A stretch of 64,000 nt of DNA from Plotosus lineatus (lineage: Eukaryota; Chordata; Actinopteri; Siluriformes; Plotosidae). The notes under the pieces are model-generated. The model ran no database searches and was not told the DNA's origin. It worked only from the letters and a program-made list of their open reading frames with translations. The DNA is taken from NCBI GenBank assembly GCA_024760905.1, contig CM045737.1:9703226-9767225 (forward strand). The letters are read 5' to 3'. The position numbers and the translations under genes are program-made. This document shows, piece by piece, positions 32,555-43,554 of this stretch (position 1 is the first letter of the stretch; each line of letters begins with the position of its first letter).

Positions 32555-32695
32555 AGAGGAGGCTGCATAGCCATCAGTGTGTTTCTGCCCTGCGATGGCC
32601 TGGTGAGCTGTCCAGGGAGTACTATGCCCTTGCCCAGCGTCCCTCTCTCTGCAACCCTAGCTAGGATTAAGCCGTTCAGAAAATAAATTAATGAA
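32555..32695 (+). repeat. SINE 3'-tail fragment
   Basis: GCCCTGCGATGGCCTGGTGA and CCTAGCTAGGATTAAGCCGT. Confidence 0.65.
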
Positions 32696-32782
32696 TTTAA
32701 AGCATATTTGTTCAATGCCATTTCTTTTGAATGTGTCTACAAGTTTTCCACAGTTCAGTGTGTGTAAGTGTATACTGTACAT

Positions 32783-32785
<3 letters not shown>

Positions 32786-32821
<36 letters not shown>
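32786..32821. repeat. (GT)n microsatellite
   Basis: GT run just before an RTE 5' end. Confidence 0.95.
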
Positions 32822-32822
<1 letters not shown>

Positions 32823-32935
32823 TTTATAAGATTCAAGATTCTTTAATGTCATTATGTTCACTGTAGCCATGCAGCCATGCAGCCATGTGTCCAACCAGTG
32901 TCTCTCCCCCTTATGCCGGTCCCAAGCACGGATAA

Positions 32936-34387
32936 ATGCAGAGGGTTGCGACAGGAAGGGCATCCGGCGTAAAACTTCTGCCACATTTAAAAATGCAAAT
33001 TATCAAAACAGAATTCATACCGGATCGGTCGAGGCCCGGGTTAACAACGACCGCCATCAGTGCTGTCAACCAACAGGGTGCTGATGGAAATTGGACTACT
33101 GTTGGTCGAAGACGTCGAAGAAGGAGAGGCGGGAGGCGTGTCCGTAGGCAGAGAGAGAAGAGGAAATGCGTGAGCCTAGGACTGAGAGTAGGGACTTTGA
33201 ATGTTGGAACTATGCAAGGAAAAGATAGGGAGCTGGCTGACATGATGCAGAGGAGGAAGGTGGACATACTGTGTGTTCAGGAGACCAGGTGGAAAGGTAG
33301 CAAGGCTAGAAGCTTAGGAGCAGGGTTTAAGCTGTTTTATAATGGTGTGGATGGGAAGAGAAATGAAGTAGGAGTCATCTTGAAGGAGGGGTTTGTCAGG
33401 AATGTTCTAGAAGTGAAAAGAGTGTCAGACAGAGTGATGAGTCTCAAGTTAGAAATTGAAGGCGTGATGGTCAATGTTGTTAGTGCTTATGCCACACAGG
33501 CAGGATGTAAGCTAGAAGAGAAGGACAGATTCTGGAGTGAGTTAGATGAAGTGATGCAGAGTACCCCCAGAGGTGAAAGAGTGGTCATTGGAGCAGACTT
33601 CAATGGACATGTTGGTGCAGGCAACAGAGGGGACGAGGAAGTGATGGGCAGGTTTGGTATCCAGGACAGGAACACAGAAGGACAGATGTTGATCGATTTT
33701 GCAAAAAGGATGGAAATGGCTGTGGTGAATACTTTTTTCAAGAAGAAACAGGAGCATAGGGTGACTTATGAAAGCGGAGGTAAGAGCACACAGGTAGACT
33801 ACATCTTGTGTAGGCGATGTAATTTGAAGGAAGTCAGTGACTGCAAAGTCATAGTGGGTGAGAGTGTTGCCAAACAGAATAGGATGGTGGTGTGCAGGAT
33901 GACACTGATGGTGAGAAAGGTGAAAAAGGCAAAGGCAGAGCAGAAGACAAAGTGGTGGAAGCTGAAAAAGGAAGAGTGTCGTGTTGTCTTCAAGGAGGAG
34001 TTGAAACAGGCATTGGGTAGTCAGGAAGTGCTTCGAGATGACTGGACAACCACAGCCAATGTGATCAGGGAGACCGGTAGGAGAGTATTTGGTGTGTCCT
34101 CTGGAAGGAAAGTAGATAAGGAAACTTGGTGGTGGAATGAGGAAGTGCAGGAGTGTGTACAAAAGAAGAGGTTAGCCAAGAAGAAGTGGGACATTGAGAG
34201 GACCGAAGAGAGGAAACAGGAGTTCAGGGAGACACAGCGTAAGGCGAAGGTAGCAGTGTCAAAGGCCAAACAGAGGGCCTATGATGACTTGTATGATAGG
34301 TTGAACAGTAAGGAGGGAGAAAATGATTTATACAGGTTAGCACAGCAGAGAAAAGAGATGGGAAAGACGTGCAGCAAGTTAGAGTGA
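32936..34387 (+). pseudogene. RTE LINE ORF, endonuclease plus linker
   Basis: This is a 483-codon frame with the full endonuclease: VGTLNVGTMQGKDRELADMM, VQETRWKGSK (catalytic Glu), VVIGADFNGHVGAGN, STQVDYILCRRC. It continues through the basic linker (DKETWWWNEEVQECVQKKRL, KRLAKKKWDIERTEER) into the region just before the polymerase. It keeps the AAAAAG run that lost one A in the copy at 10014. It ends at 34387 after QQRKEMGKTC because of a one-base loss at about 34351. Confidence 0.88.
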
Positions 34388-34468
34388 TAAAGGACAGAGA
34401 GGGAAATGTATTGACTGATGACAGAAGTGTGCTGGGAAGATGGAAAGAGTACTTTGAAGAGCTGATGA

Positions 34469-35539
34469 ATGAGGAAAATGAGAGAGAAAAAAAGAGTAGA
34501 AGGGGTGACCGTTGAGGAGCAGGAAGTAGCAAAGATTAGTAAGGGAGAAGTGAGGAGGGCATTGAAGAGGATGAAGAGTGGAAAGGCAGTTGGCCCTGAT
34601 GACATACCAGTTGAGGCATGGAAGTGTCTAGGGGAGGTAGCAGTAGATTTTCTGACAAGAATATTCAATAAGGTCTTAGAAAGTGAGCAGATGCCAGAGG
34701 AATGGAGGAGAAGTGTGCTTGTGCCCATTTTTAAGAACAAGGGAGATGTACAGAGTTGTGGCAACTATAGAGGGATAAAGTTGATGAGCCATACAATGAA
34801 GCTATGGGAAAGAATAGTGGAAGCAAGACTAAGGGCAGAGGTCAGCATTTGTGAACAACAGTTTGGTTTCATGCCAAGAAAGAGCACCACAGATGCAGTG
34901 TTTGCTTTGAGGATGTTAATAGAGAAGTACAGAGAAGGTCAGAAGGAGCTGCATTGTGCCTTTGTGGATCTGGAGAAAGCATATGACAGGGTGCCGAGAG
35001 AAGAACTGTGGTATTGTCTGAGGAAGTCTGGAGTGACAGAGAAGTATGTTAGAGTGGTGCAGGACATGTATGAGAGATGTAAGACAGTGGTGAGGTGTGC
35101 TGTTGGTGTGACAGAAGAGTTCAAGGTGGAGGTGGGACTGCATCAAGGGTCAGCTCTCAGCCTCTTCTTGTTTGCTATGGTGATGGACAGGCTAACAGAC
35201 GAGGTTAGACAAGAATCTCCATGGACTATGATGTTTGCAGATGACATCGGGATCTGTAGTGAGAGCAGAGAACAAGTGCAGGAAAATCTAGAGAGGTGGA
35301 GGTATGCCCTGGAAAGGAGGGGATTGAAGGTTAGTCTTAGTAAGACGGAATACATGTGTGTGAACGACAAGGACCCAAGAGGAACTTTGAGGTTACAGGG
35401 GGCAGAGCTAAAGAAGGTGGAGGATTTTAAGTACTTAGGCTCAACAATCCAGAGCAATGGAGAGTGTGGAAAAGAGGTGAAGAAGCACGTGCAGGCAGGT
35501 TGGAAATTGATAGAGAAAAGTGTCCGGTGTGATATGTGA
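34469..35539 (+). pseudogene. RTE LINE ORF, reverse transcriptase
   Basis: This polymerase segment keeps VGPDDIPVEAWKCLGEVAVD, EQQFGFMPRKSTTDAVF, FVDLEKAYDRVPREELWY, LHQGSALSLFLFAMVMD and MMFADDIGIC with both catalytic aspartates. The S/P change in LSLFLF is at a well-conserved position, suggesting relaxed constraint. The frame ends at 35539 after [12 protein letters not shown] owing to an indel. Confidence 0.88.
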
Positions 35540-35616
35540 TAGGAGAGTATCGGCAGGAATGAAAGGAAAAGTGTACAAGGCGGTGATGAGGCCAGCGATG
35601 TTGTATGGTTTAGACA

Positions 35617-35988
35617 GTGGCCCTGGGGAAAAGACAGGAGTCAGAGTTGGAGGTAGCAGAGATGAAAATGTTGAGGTTCTCTTTGGGAGTAACAAGGATG
35701 GATAGGATCAGAAATGAGTACATCAGAGGGACAGCACATGTTGGATGTTTTGGAGACAAAGTCGGAGAGGCGAGATTGAGATGGTTTGGACATGTACAGA
35801 GGAGGGATAGTGAGTACATTGGTCGTAGGATTCTGAGGTTGGAACTACCAGGCAAAAGGCCCAGAGGAAGACCAAAGAAGAGATTTCTGGATGTGGTGAA
35901 GGAAGACATGAAGGTCGTTGGAGTAAGAGTAGAAGGTGCAGAGGATAGGGAGAGATGGAGGCAGATCATTTGCTGTGGCGACCCCTGA
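35617..35988 (+). pseudogene. RTE LINE ORF, C-terminal segment
   Basis: C-terminal 123 codons from [20 protein letters not shown] to the terminal CGDP, including PGKRPRGRPKKRFLDVVKED. Confidence 0.85.
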
Positions 35989-36172
35989 AGGGAACAGCCG
36001 AAAGGAAAAGAAGAAGTTCACACATAAATACATTTTGTTCGAGACTCTCAGCATTAAAAGGTACGATCAAGTAAAAAAAAAAAAAAAAAAGTTTAAAAAG
36101 AACACATGTCATTTAACTATTTTGAAATCTGAACTGCATAGCAGGAACTTCACGTTGGTTTTGCGGCACGGT

Positions 36173-36223
36173 CCAGTAGATGGCGCTCTGAGTCGCTCTG
36201 GTTTAGATGCCCACTAGATGGCG
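36173..36223 (+). promoter_or_regulatory. Two tandem CTCF-like motifs
   Basis: CCAGTAGATGGCG (36173-36185) and CCACTAGATGGCG (36211-36223) both fit the known CTCF core CCASYAGRKGGCR, in the same orientation 38 bp apart. They lie about 0.41 kb upstream of tRNA-Asp. Binding is inferred from the motif only. Confidence 0.45.
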
Positions 36224-36636
36224 CTCTAGTTTAGATCGAACCGGCCGTTATTTCAAAATACTGTAAATCCCTTCCGGTGTGAAGACCGAACAGTCACTGG
36301 AGAGGTCTGATATAACCCTCAAGAGGTTTAAATCGTAATGACGACCAATTCTTTTTACTTTATCCTGCAAATATCTCATCGTGTCCTCCAAGTCATACGG
36401 CGTGTCGTTATCAGTGCTTTTTATTAAGAATCTCGAAATAACGCCAAAATTTCAACCAGAGGCAAAAAAAAAAATGACCGTAGGAACGGATGAGAAAACG
36501 TTAATAAGTTTCGGTTTTAGACCTGGAGTTGGCAAAAAATGTAGGCGCCGTTATTTCTTGCTTTTTCATTTAATTTTGTGTTTAAATCTAGTATTGCTAA
36601 TATTATAAGTGGTAGTTTGTTCCTCCGTACACATAC

Positions 36637-36708
36637 TCCTCGTTAGTATAGTGGTAAGTATCCCCGCCTGTCACGCGGGAGACCGGGGTTCGATTCCCCG
36701 ACGGGGAG
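36637..36708 (+). tRNA. tRNA-Asp (anticodon GTC)
   Basis: A 72-nt cloverleaf with no intron. The acceptor stem TCCTCGT (36637-36643) pairs with ACGGGGA (36701-36707) and the discriminator is G. The anticodon stem CCCGC/GCGGG encloses CTGTCAC with anticodon GTC at 36670-36672. B-box GGTTCGATTCC is at 36687-36697. A T5 run at 36716-36720 would stop RNA polymerase III. It reads GTGGTAAGTA in the D region where the usual vertebrate gene, as I recall it, has GTGGTGAGTA. CCA is not encoded, as expected for a nuclear gene. Confidence 0.95.
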
Positions 36709-36715
36709 GTTTAAA

Positions 36716-36720
36716 TTTTT
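36716..36720 (+). terminator. RNA polymerase III T5 terminator
   Basis: TTTTT eight bases after the tRNA-Asp 3' end. Confidence 0.8.
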
Positions 36721-37049
36721 ACCTGAAACTTTCCTTATTTATAAGGATAAACCAACATGAAAATCAATGAACTATGGTATACAATAACGAACAAATATTC
36801 TTGTGTTTAAATTTATTTTGTAAAAAATAGTTTTTAAAAAATCTTCATTTTCACAAGGAAATAAATATAAAATATTTGATATGCCTTTTAACCCGGAGTG
36901 TAAAAGTGATATTACAGTGATATTACATTTACTTTTGCTGAAAGTGCAGAGATGTTTGAGAATGTGAAAATACATCACATCCCATGAACACAGTTCGACT
37001 CAATAAAGGGTAGATGTGGCTGAGGGCGCTTGATCAATTGCCCCTTGCT

Positions 37050-37378
37050 AATGGGTTGTGTCAGGAAGGGCATCCAACGTAAAAACCTCTTCTTCTTCTT
37101 CTTTCGGCTGTTCTTTTCAGGGCTCGCCACAGCAAATCATCCACCTCCATCTCATCCTGTCCTCTGCATCTTTTTCTCTTACTCCAACGACCTTCATGTC
37201 TTCCTTCACCACATCCAGAAATCTCTTCTTTGGTCTTCCTCTCGGACTTCTGCCTGGTAGTTCCAACCTCAGCATCCTACTGCCAATATATATCCGACGT
37301 AAAAACCTATGCCAAATCAAATGTACGAATCAGATGATTCGCTGTGGCGGCCCCAAAAAAATTGAAAACGCCGAAAGG
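37050..37378 (+). mobile_element. Short RTE-derived non-autonomous element (5' end fused to 3' end), with insertion
   Basis: Without the insert, the unit reads GGGTTGTGTCAGGAAGGGCA, then CGTAAAAACCTATGCCAAAT, then GATTCGCTGTGGCGGCCCC and GCCGAAAGGAAA. That is the RTE 5' leader joined directly to the RTE 3' end. It is about 110 bp and cannot encode protein. Confidence 0.7.
37089..37291 (-). mobile_element. 5'-truncated RTE 3' fragment nested in the short RTE-derived element
   Basis: Begins (reading plus) CTTCTTCTTCTTCTTTCGGC, the reverse of the RTE 3' end. It is flanked by near-identical direct repeats ATCCRACGTAAAAACCT at 37072-37088 and 37292-37308. Confidence 0.8.
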
Positions 37379-37382
37379 AAAC

Positions 37383-37383
<1 letters not shown>

Positions 37384-37471
<88 letters not shown>
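37384..37471. repeat. (TA)n microsatellite
   Basis: Nearly pure TA with one CATATA interruption. Confidence 0.97.
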
Positions 37472-37474
37472 GTG

Positions 37475-37898
37475 ATAGTGAGGATTGAACAGCTGACCTT
37501 CAGACATTAACCACTACACTGCCACCACCACTGATTCATCATTATTCATTTTCTTAAGCACGTAATCCTAATTATGGCCGGTGGTGTTCAAATCCCAGTT
37601 AGACCCCCACTGCGCTAAAACCCCCTTGGCAAGGTCTTAACTACAAGTGTGGCTCTGTTCACCCAGCAGTATAAATGGGTACCAGTAAAAATATACTGGG
37701 AAGGTAACCTGCCATGGTCTAGCGTCCGATCCAGGAGGAGTTGAACTCCTGGTAGCTTCACGCTACGGAAACCGGGAATAAGCCCCGGCCTGATGAGCCG
37801 CTAGGCTCGGGTGTAAAAGCCCAACAGATTTACCTTTACACACTAATCCTAATTAGGGTCACAAGGAAGCTGGCGTCCATCTTAGCCGACTTAGAGTA
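37475..37898. repeat. Degraded SINE-like pieces
   Basis: GGTGGTGTTCAAATCCCAGT (about 37580, B-box-like) and AGGAGTTGAACTCCTGGTAG (about 37735) suggest tRNA-like heads. CTAATCCTAATTAGGGTCAC at 37843 is a reversed SINE tail. Confidence 0.45.
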
Positions 37899-37959
37899 CA
37901 GTAGTCCCTTGACTATTCGTGGTTCAGTCTCTGCGAAACATACTGCTTGGTCATACTGC

Positions 37960-38440
37960 TTGGAAATGTTCAGTCTTTATGAAACAAGGTGGACCAGCTT
38001 CATGCTTGCGTTGCAACGCAGAGGGATCTACAGGATTGCTCCATGCTGTGTTTCGGCTCGAGTACACCCGACAAAGCAATTACACCAGCCGGCTGCACGG
38101 TCTTCAGGGAGGACCGGAGCGCAGCAGATAGCAACAAGGCTTGCTGCGGAAGAACGGCGGATTTTGTTAAATAAACTTGGTGTACTGACTGTAGATTATC
38201 TCTAAATCTTGCTATCCGCCATGGGCCTTGTTGCTATTCGCCGCACTCCGGTCCTCCCTGCAGGCCGTGTAGCTGGCTGGTGCAATGCCCTCGTCGATGT
38301 ACTCTCCTCAAGCCATGTTTCACAGAAACACAGCATGGAGCAATCTTGTAGATCCCTCTGCGTTGCAATGCGAGCATGAAGCTGATCCATCTTGTTTCAC
38401 AGAGACTGAACATTTCCAAGCAGTTTGACCGGGAGTACTA
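37960..38440. repeat. Inverted duplication of an L2-type LINE endonuclease segment
   Basis: The left arm (about 37960-38185) and the reverse complement of the right arm (about 38203-38440) share GCAACGCAGAGGGATCTACA, GATTGCTCCATGCTGTGTTT and CAGGGAGGACCGGAG. Each encodes, in broken frames, an L2-like sequence (DQLHARIATQRDLQDCSMLC, ETWLEES). About 15 bp separate the arms. A pogo-like end CAGTAGTCCCTTGACTATTC lies at 37901. Confidence 0.8.
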
Positions 38441-39084
38441 ACCTTCCACTGCTAACCAAGCGCCGGAGTCGTTTTTAGCCCCTTCCCTGCCTGCCACGTC
38501 TCCCCCTGGGCTTATTGTTATCCGGAGTGCAGCTAGCATTGAGCGGCCGTAGCATGCTAGCTCAGGATAGGAGTTGAGCGTGCTCGGTTTTAAACGTCCA
38601 AAAGTACTGCGCTGTCATGGCTGTAGTAGGGTCGCACGATCATAGACGAGTATAGTGCAAAACATGAACAAACAAAACAACAAATAAAACAAATCAAAAC
38701 AAACAAAGAAACAGCATGACTCTGAGAACTCTGCGTCGTTGCCCTCAAGGGAGCGCCATCTAATATATATACACTGTATAATGTTTATATTTTATTATCA
38801 ATAAATATCACAGTAAAAATATTAATTTTTTATTAATCATGACTATATTTTACTACATTAATACTGTATTAATGAGTAAGACTGTCTATAGAATGTGTTT
38901 AAGAAGCATATTTTAGTGCATGTAATAGATACATAACATTTTACTTCCAGTTGCTCATTCGCGCATGTAAGACGATACATGGGGTTTAACTTCCGGGTAC
39001 AGAACTCGCCGATTATTTTCATTCACGGGAGGGGCCGGAACCGAATCCCGCAAATAACGAGGGCCCGCTGTACACCCAGGCCAT
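38441..39084. other. Unassigned, ending in a Tigger-like terminus
   Basis: 39050-39075 reads GCAAATAACGAGGGCCCGCT then GTACA; its reverse complement resembles pogo/Tigger ends. It may pair with 37901, making the whole 37901-39075 one composite element, but the ends differ. Confidence 0.35.
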
Positions 39085-39117
<33 letters not shown>

Positions 39118-39118
39118 A

Positions 39119-39162
<44 letters not shown>

Positions 39163-39199
39163 TATATATCTATATATATATATATATATATAGATATAG

Positions 39200-39283
<84 letters not shown>
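39085..39283. repeat. (GT)n followed by a long (TA)n microsatellite
   Basis: GT run 39085-39109, then TA-rich repeat with GATATA interruptions to 39283. Confidence 0.97.
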
Positions 39284-39285
<2 letters not shown>

Positions 39286-39289
39286 TTCA

Positions 39290-40404
39290 TCTGCATAATA
39301 TCTGTCCTATTATTTTATTTATACCTTGTCCGTCTTATGGCACACTGTGTGTGGTGGTCATAGTTTGTTCACTGTATGTGTGAGGTTACATTGCTCTCAA
39401 ACAATGCACTTCAGTTATCAAAGTGTCACATTCTCATTATCCCTGCTGTTTCATTCAGGTGTTTGGTATCTCACTGTCCCTATTTCATCACTTTGTCTAT
39501 GTCATTCCCTGTCCTTGCGGATCAGTGTCAGTTCTGTTTGCACTTCACCTTCACGTCTCTCCCCAGCTGCCCTGCCAGCACCTCACCTTACCAATGTGCT
39601 GCAGGATAACATTGCGCAAAAGAGATAGCCCTGACATACCCAAAGTAACGGACCCGTGTCAACTGTTCGAAGACTCTTTTTCTGCCTCAGGTGTCTTCAG
39701 TATCATCTGAACTTGAGTAATCCAAGGCGTTGAGCGTGGTTCTACATGCACCAGCTCAGACATCCAGGGCTGAAAGAATGAGTGTACATTAAGATTTGAC
39801 ATTGGGGTAAAAAATTACCTTTACCTACTATTATATTCTTTCACTTAAACCAGGACATGGGGTCATTCCAGCAGGGACCCTAACAAAGAGGCAGGTGGTG
39901 GATTTATTCTTACCAAAACATTATCTTGATAAAACTATATCAGTATTTGGAAGGTCGCTATGCTTTTCTGTGCACTGCGATGGTACAGAGTGCTTATTTG
40001 AGTTGTTTTGTTTGGTAATAGGAGCATTTCCTATTGACTTCCCTCATGAGAAAAATGTTTTCTCCACCAAACTTCTGCCCACTCTATGTTTTTCTTTATG
40101 ACTTCAGACTCTAAAGCTTAGAGACTGCTTTGCATCAACATTGTATGAGATCGGAGGTTATAAAAATACTGAAAACAGCAACAAACATTGAGCACCAACC
40201 ATCACACCATGGTCAAGATCACTGAGATCATATGCAAGACACTCAGTTTCTTCTAGCATGATCTTACTGTTCCAGTGTGTCCAGTACTAAAAATCGATAC
40301 AATCCATAAAAATCGATTTTTTTCCCAAGTTGAAACTGATTCATGCAGATTAGTACGTTCTTGCAGTGGTGCTGTTACAAAACGTATTCTCTTTTCACGC
40401 TTTT
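39290..40404. other. No supported gene
   Basis: Overlapping plus-strand frames of 77-100 codons at 39326-39710 have no recognisable domain. At about 40272, CAGTGTGTCCAGTACTAAAA looks like a hAT-type terminus facing right. Confidence 0.35.
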
Positions 40405-41720
40405 CATTAAGTGCGGGCGGAAGCACTGGCTACTATTAGCCTAGCACCGGTTATATTTTGTAATAGTAATATTGAATAATATAGTAATAATCTTTAATAA
40501 AATCATTTTCACGGCTTTGTTAGCCATGTACTTGACAACCCGATCACTTGTTTTGATAATCTCTCAATCGGTTCACTTCCGATATCCCATGATGCACTAT
40601 GCTACCTCATTCATTGCGCACTTATGCTACCTCATGCAACAGCGCGGCATTTTTTATATCTGTGCCGCCATGTTCCTGTGCTCCCGTGTCAATTTAGATC
40701 GTAACGGGCCGTACGAACTCGAATAAAATATACTGTAGTCCAAACTGATGTGAGTCGTACCGACAAGCATGGCGCTGAAGCAAAGTAGATCTAAACAACC
40801 AACATTAAATACGTTGTGGAAGCGACTCAAGACCGATGATTCCACTGTTTCGGAAACATCCGTATCTCATGAAATAGGTAAAAAAGTTTTATGTCATGTT
40901 CGAACACGAATTATTTCTTGATTGCACTGAGCGATAATAGAGAAAACTCGCCCACAACGAAACTAGCCTAATCTTATTCGTAATGGATTCACGCCACATT
41001 ATACAGAGATGAAAATTCATGTACTTACGCTCCTAAGGCCCTACATTGAACACGAGCGTTATGGTGATCTATTTGTTAACGTAGCCCCTGTCATTCCCAT
41101 GCCTTTTTCATGGCAAAACGAAAACGGTCCTAATAGAGTACGGGGTGTCACTAGCAGCTCAGTGGGATTATTTCACATTGGTCAGGGGTTGTGTGGGGGC
41201 AAATAAGATTGTTAGACATTTCATTTCGAACAAAGAAAATCTGCATCAGTGGCAGATATTAGGGGGCCAAAGGGACCACCCCAAGAAAATATAGTAAAAT
41301 AATGAGTCCATAAATTAGGTATAGATCTATAAATATACCTGAACAATATTATTTCACTTTCCTAAATTCTATAATTTTGTGCATAAAAGTTAACCATTGA
41401 TTTTGTTATTTATTACATAAATGTTTTGTAGATATATTATAATTCTCGAATTTCTCTTTCCACATTTCACAAATGTTCTATATTAGTAAGGTAACTTAGA
41501 TTTTTCAAATAAGAAGTTTTATTTACTTTCCTTTAAGAAGTAAGTCTACTATTCTTGTAACAAATACTATTTTTTTATAATATAAACTTTAAGTTTTATT
41601 TGCTTCTAGCTTGTCTGATTTTCTCATGAATATGGACCCAGAATGCACCACAGAGCACATCAATTTTAAAACTTTTTCTGAGAGTGGCCCCCCAGAGACC
41701 CCCGTGTGGGAGGGGACACC
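40405..41720 (+). mobile_element. hAT-like element, left inverted copy
   Basis: It contains a short coding-like exon at 40770-40878 (MALKQSRSKQPTLNTLWKRL... to SHEIG) followed by a GTAAAA donor. Further on are CAGTGGCAGATATTAGGGGG (41248) and an A/T-rich tail to GGAGGGGAC. The same sequence occurs reversed at 48440-49608. No transposase core is present. The class is inferred from the CAGTG ends and the N-terminal peptide style. Confidence 0.6.
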
Positions 41721-42785
41721 CCACCCACACCCTCCCACACCCTCCTCACAGCCCTCCCACAGCCCTCTCACACCCTCCCCATGCTGGCCTCAAGCAATTT
41801 ACAGCCCCTACTTATCAATATCAACTTTGTAGAGCAGATAATGATAATAAAAGGCCATGAGATGAGAATAAAGAGAACGACAAGAATAAAAATAAACATG
41901 AGAATAAAAAGTCATAAAAATCAAGATTTAATATTTTAAGAGTTGTAATATAATGAAAACGAAGTTTTAATATTATAATATTACAGTAGTTGGCTTAAGA
42001 TTTAGTTTCTTTCTTGAGTACTTTATGAAAATTATTACTTTATTTTCTTTCATTCATTTTATAAACCGCTTCGTCCTAATTAGGGGATGGCGCCCATCTC
42101 AGGCGACTCTGGGGGAGGGCAGTTCGCCAGACCATCGCAATGCCTTTTATCATTATTACTATTACTTTTATTGTCGCTATTTACCATTTAAATCTAAACT
42201 ATCTTATGTGAGGGAAAAAAAAGCAAAATAAATACTGTAATCTGAATACTGTACTCTGTTGAGGGGACAGTAGGAGTCTCTCGTGAGCAAACTTGGTTAC
42301 AGTATTCATCACTCGTAATAATGAAAGGCCAATGAAACGTCACCATCTTCTTGCGGGGTTGAATCGCGAGGATAGCAACCTGAGTAAAGAGGGCCAATGT
42401 GACGCAATTCTCTACGTCATCATATGGCATCCCCGACAAAAATTAGCAGTCGCGGCTTAAAGCTGCCGTCATTACTCAAGGAGCTTTGAATCTCATCAGG
42501 ATCCTTCATTCTTATTTTTGACCATGAAATCAGCTCCACCACGTGGTAGAGCCTCCAAAAATTGTTCATTCATTCATTTTTCCGCTTAATCCTACGTAAT
42601 TCAATACCGAACTACACCATGAGAAGAGCACAACCTCACAAAAAACATACTTCTATAGCATGGTAATTTTAAAATTGTGTTAGATTACTTTAAAAAATAA
42701 TAGAATATGATGTATTAGATATAGATTCAGTGTATTACAATTAATTATATCTAAATAAGAACAAAAAAAACAACCATAAAGAGTC
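41721..42785. other. Gene-free, with one reversed SINE tail
   Basis: 42045-42150 holds a SINE tail in reverse (CGCTTCGTCCTAATTAGGGG, CAGTTCGCCAGACCATCGCA). The rest is A/T-rich without features. Confidence 0.45.
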
Positions 42786-42789
42786 AAGA

Positions 42790-43130
42790 GTTTTACAGAG
42801 CGCAAGGCATCACGGGAAGGAACATTTATTTCCGGGTTTCAGCAGGCAGTGCCAATGACCTTCAGACGTGTTTCTTCCACGTCATTGGGCAGTGCTCTGT
42901 GTAGTTTTCGGTTGGGGGAGGTTTTTAAACAGCGGGTTTAAATTACAGTGAACCGTTAAACGGCCCTTCCCCCAGTCAAAGCGGTGTTTATTCACTGAAG
43001 TCCGTGTCCGTTCCGTTAAAGGGTGGGCGTGTCTGAAGGCAGGCTCGCACAGCTTTCAAATTATGGCGCGCGCGCCACAATATTTCCGGATGAGGACTCA
43101 GAGAAACACTGACGTCAGAATTTTACAAAC
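42790..43130. promoter_or_regulatory. CpG-richer, promoter-like segment
   Basis: Within AT-rich surroundings this stretch contains CACGTCATTGGGCA (CCAAT box in reverse), GGGTGGGCGTGTC, GGCGCGCGCGCC (43063-43074) and ACTGACGTCAG (about 43108). No ORF or exon is recognisable on either side, so promoter function is a guess. Confidence 0.3.
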
Positions 43131-43554
43131 GTATTCCAGTTCATAATAAAATCTTCTTGTTATAAAGTCTTTATTTTATCCAACAGGCTTCTATTATAAT
43201 ATCACTGAAATATAGGGACATGTAAAATATTCTATGTGAAAACAGAAACATTTAATAAGAGAATAATATCTGGGTCACATTACTGAAACTGGCCCATTAG
43301 TAACTAGATTAAGATTAGAGTGTGTTCATAATATATCATATTTATAATTTATATTACATATACTGAACTAGTATTTATTTATTATTTTACTCAGTGTATG
43401 TGAAATGCTAGTCGATATACTAGGTGATGTTCATTCATCATATGATGTTCATTCAAACAGGTTTGGTGGCTCTTTATTTACGATCAATTATAAGATATAC
43501 TGTATGCTTTTTTTTCCCACAGACTGCAATACAGTACTTCTAAAAATCATAGAC

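Larger units (their letters stand above)
32878..36016 (+). mobile_element. Near-full-length RTE-clade LINE, second copy
   Basis: It runs from the GCAGCCATG 5' end to GCGACCCCTGAAGGGAACAG plus a short (GAA)n, collinear with the copy at 10014. At least four indels break the polyprotein: one base lost at about 34351, extra A at about 34487, and changes near 35505 and 35612. No convincing target-site duplication was seen; GTTCAC occurs at both edges, which is too short to rely on. Confidence 0.88.

Noticed and set aside
39326..39710. Three overlapping 77-100 codon frames as a membrane protein gene
   Set aside because: All three frames are open together, which reflects low stop-codon density and not selection; no known motif.
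40770..40883. Exon-like MALKQSRSKQPT frame as a host gene
   Set aside because: The same frame is present in the inverted copy at 49253-49151, so it belongs to a repeated element.
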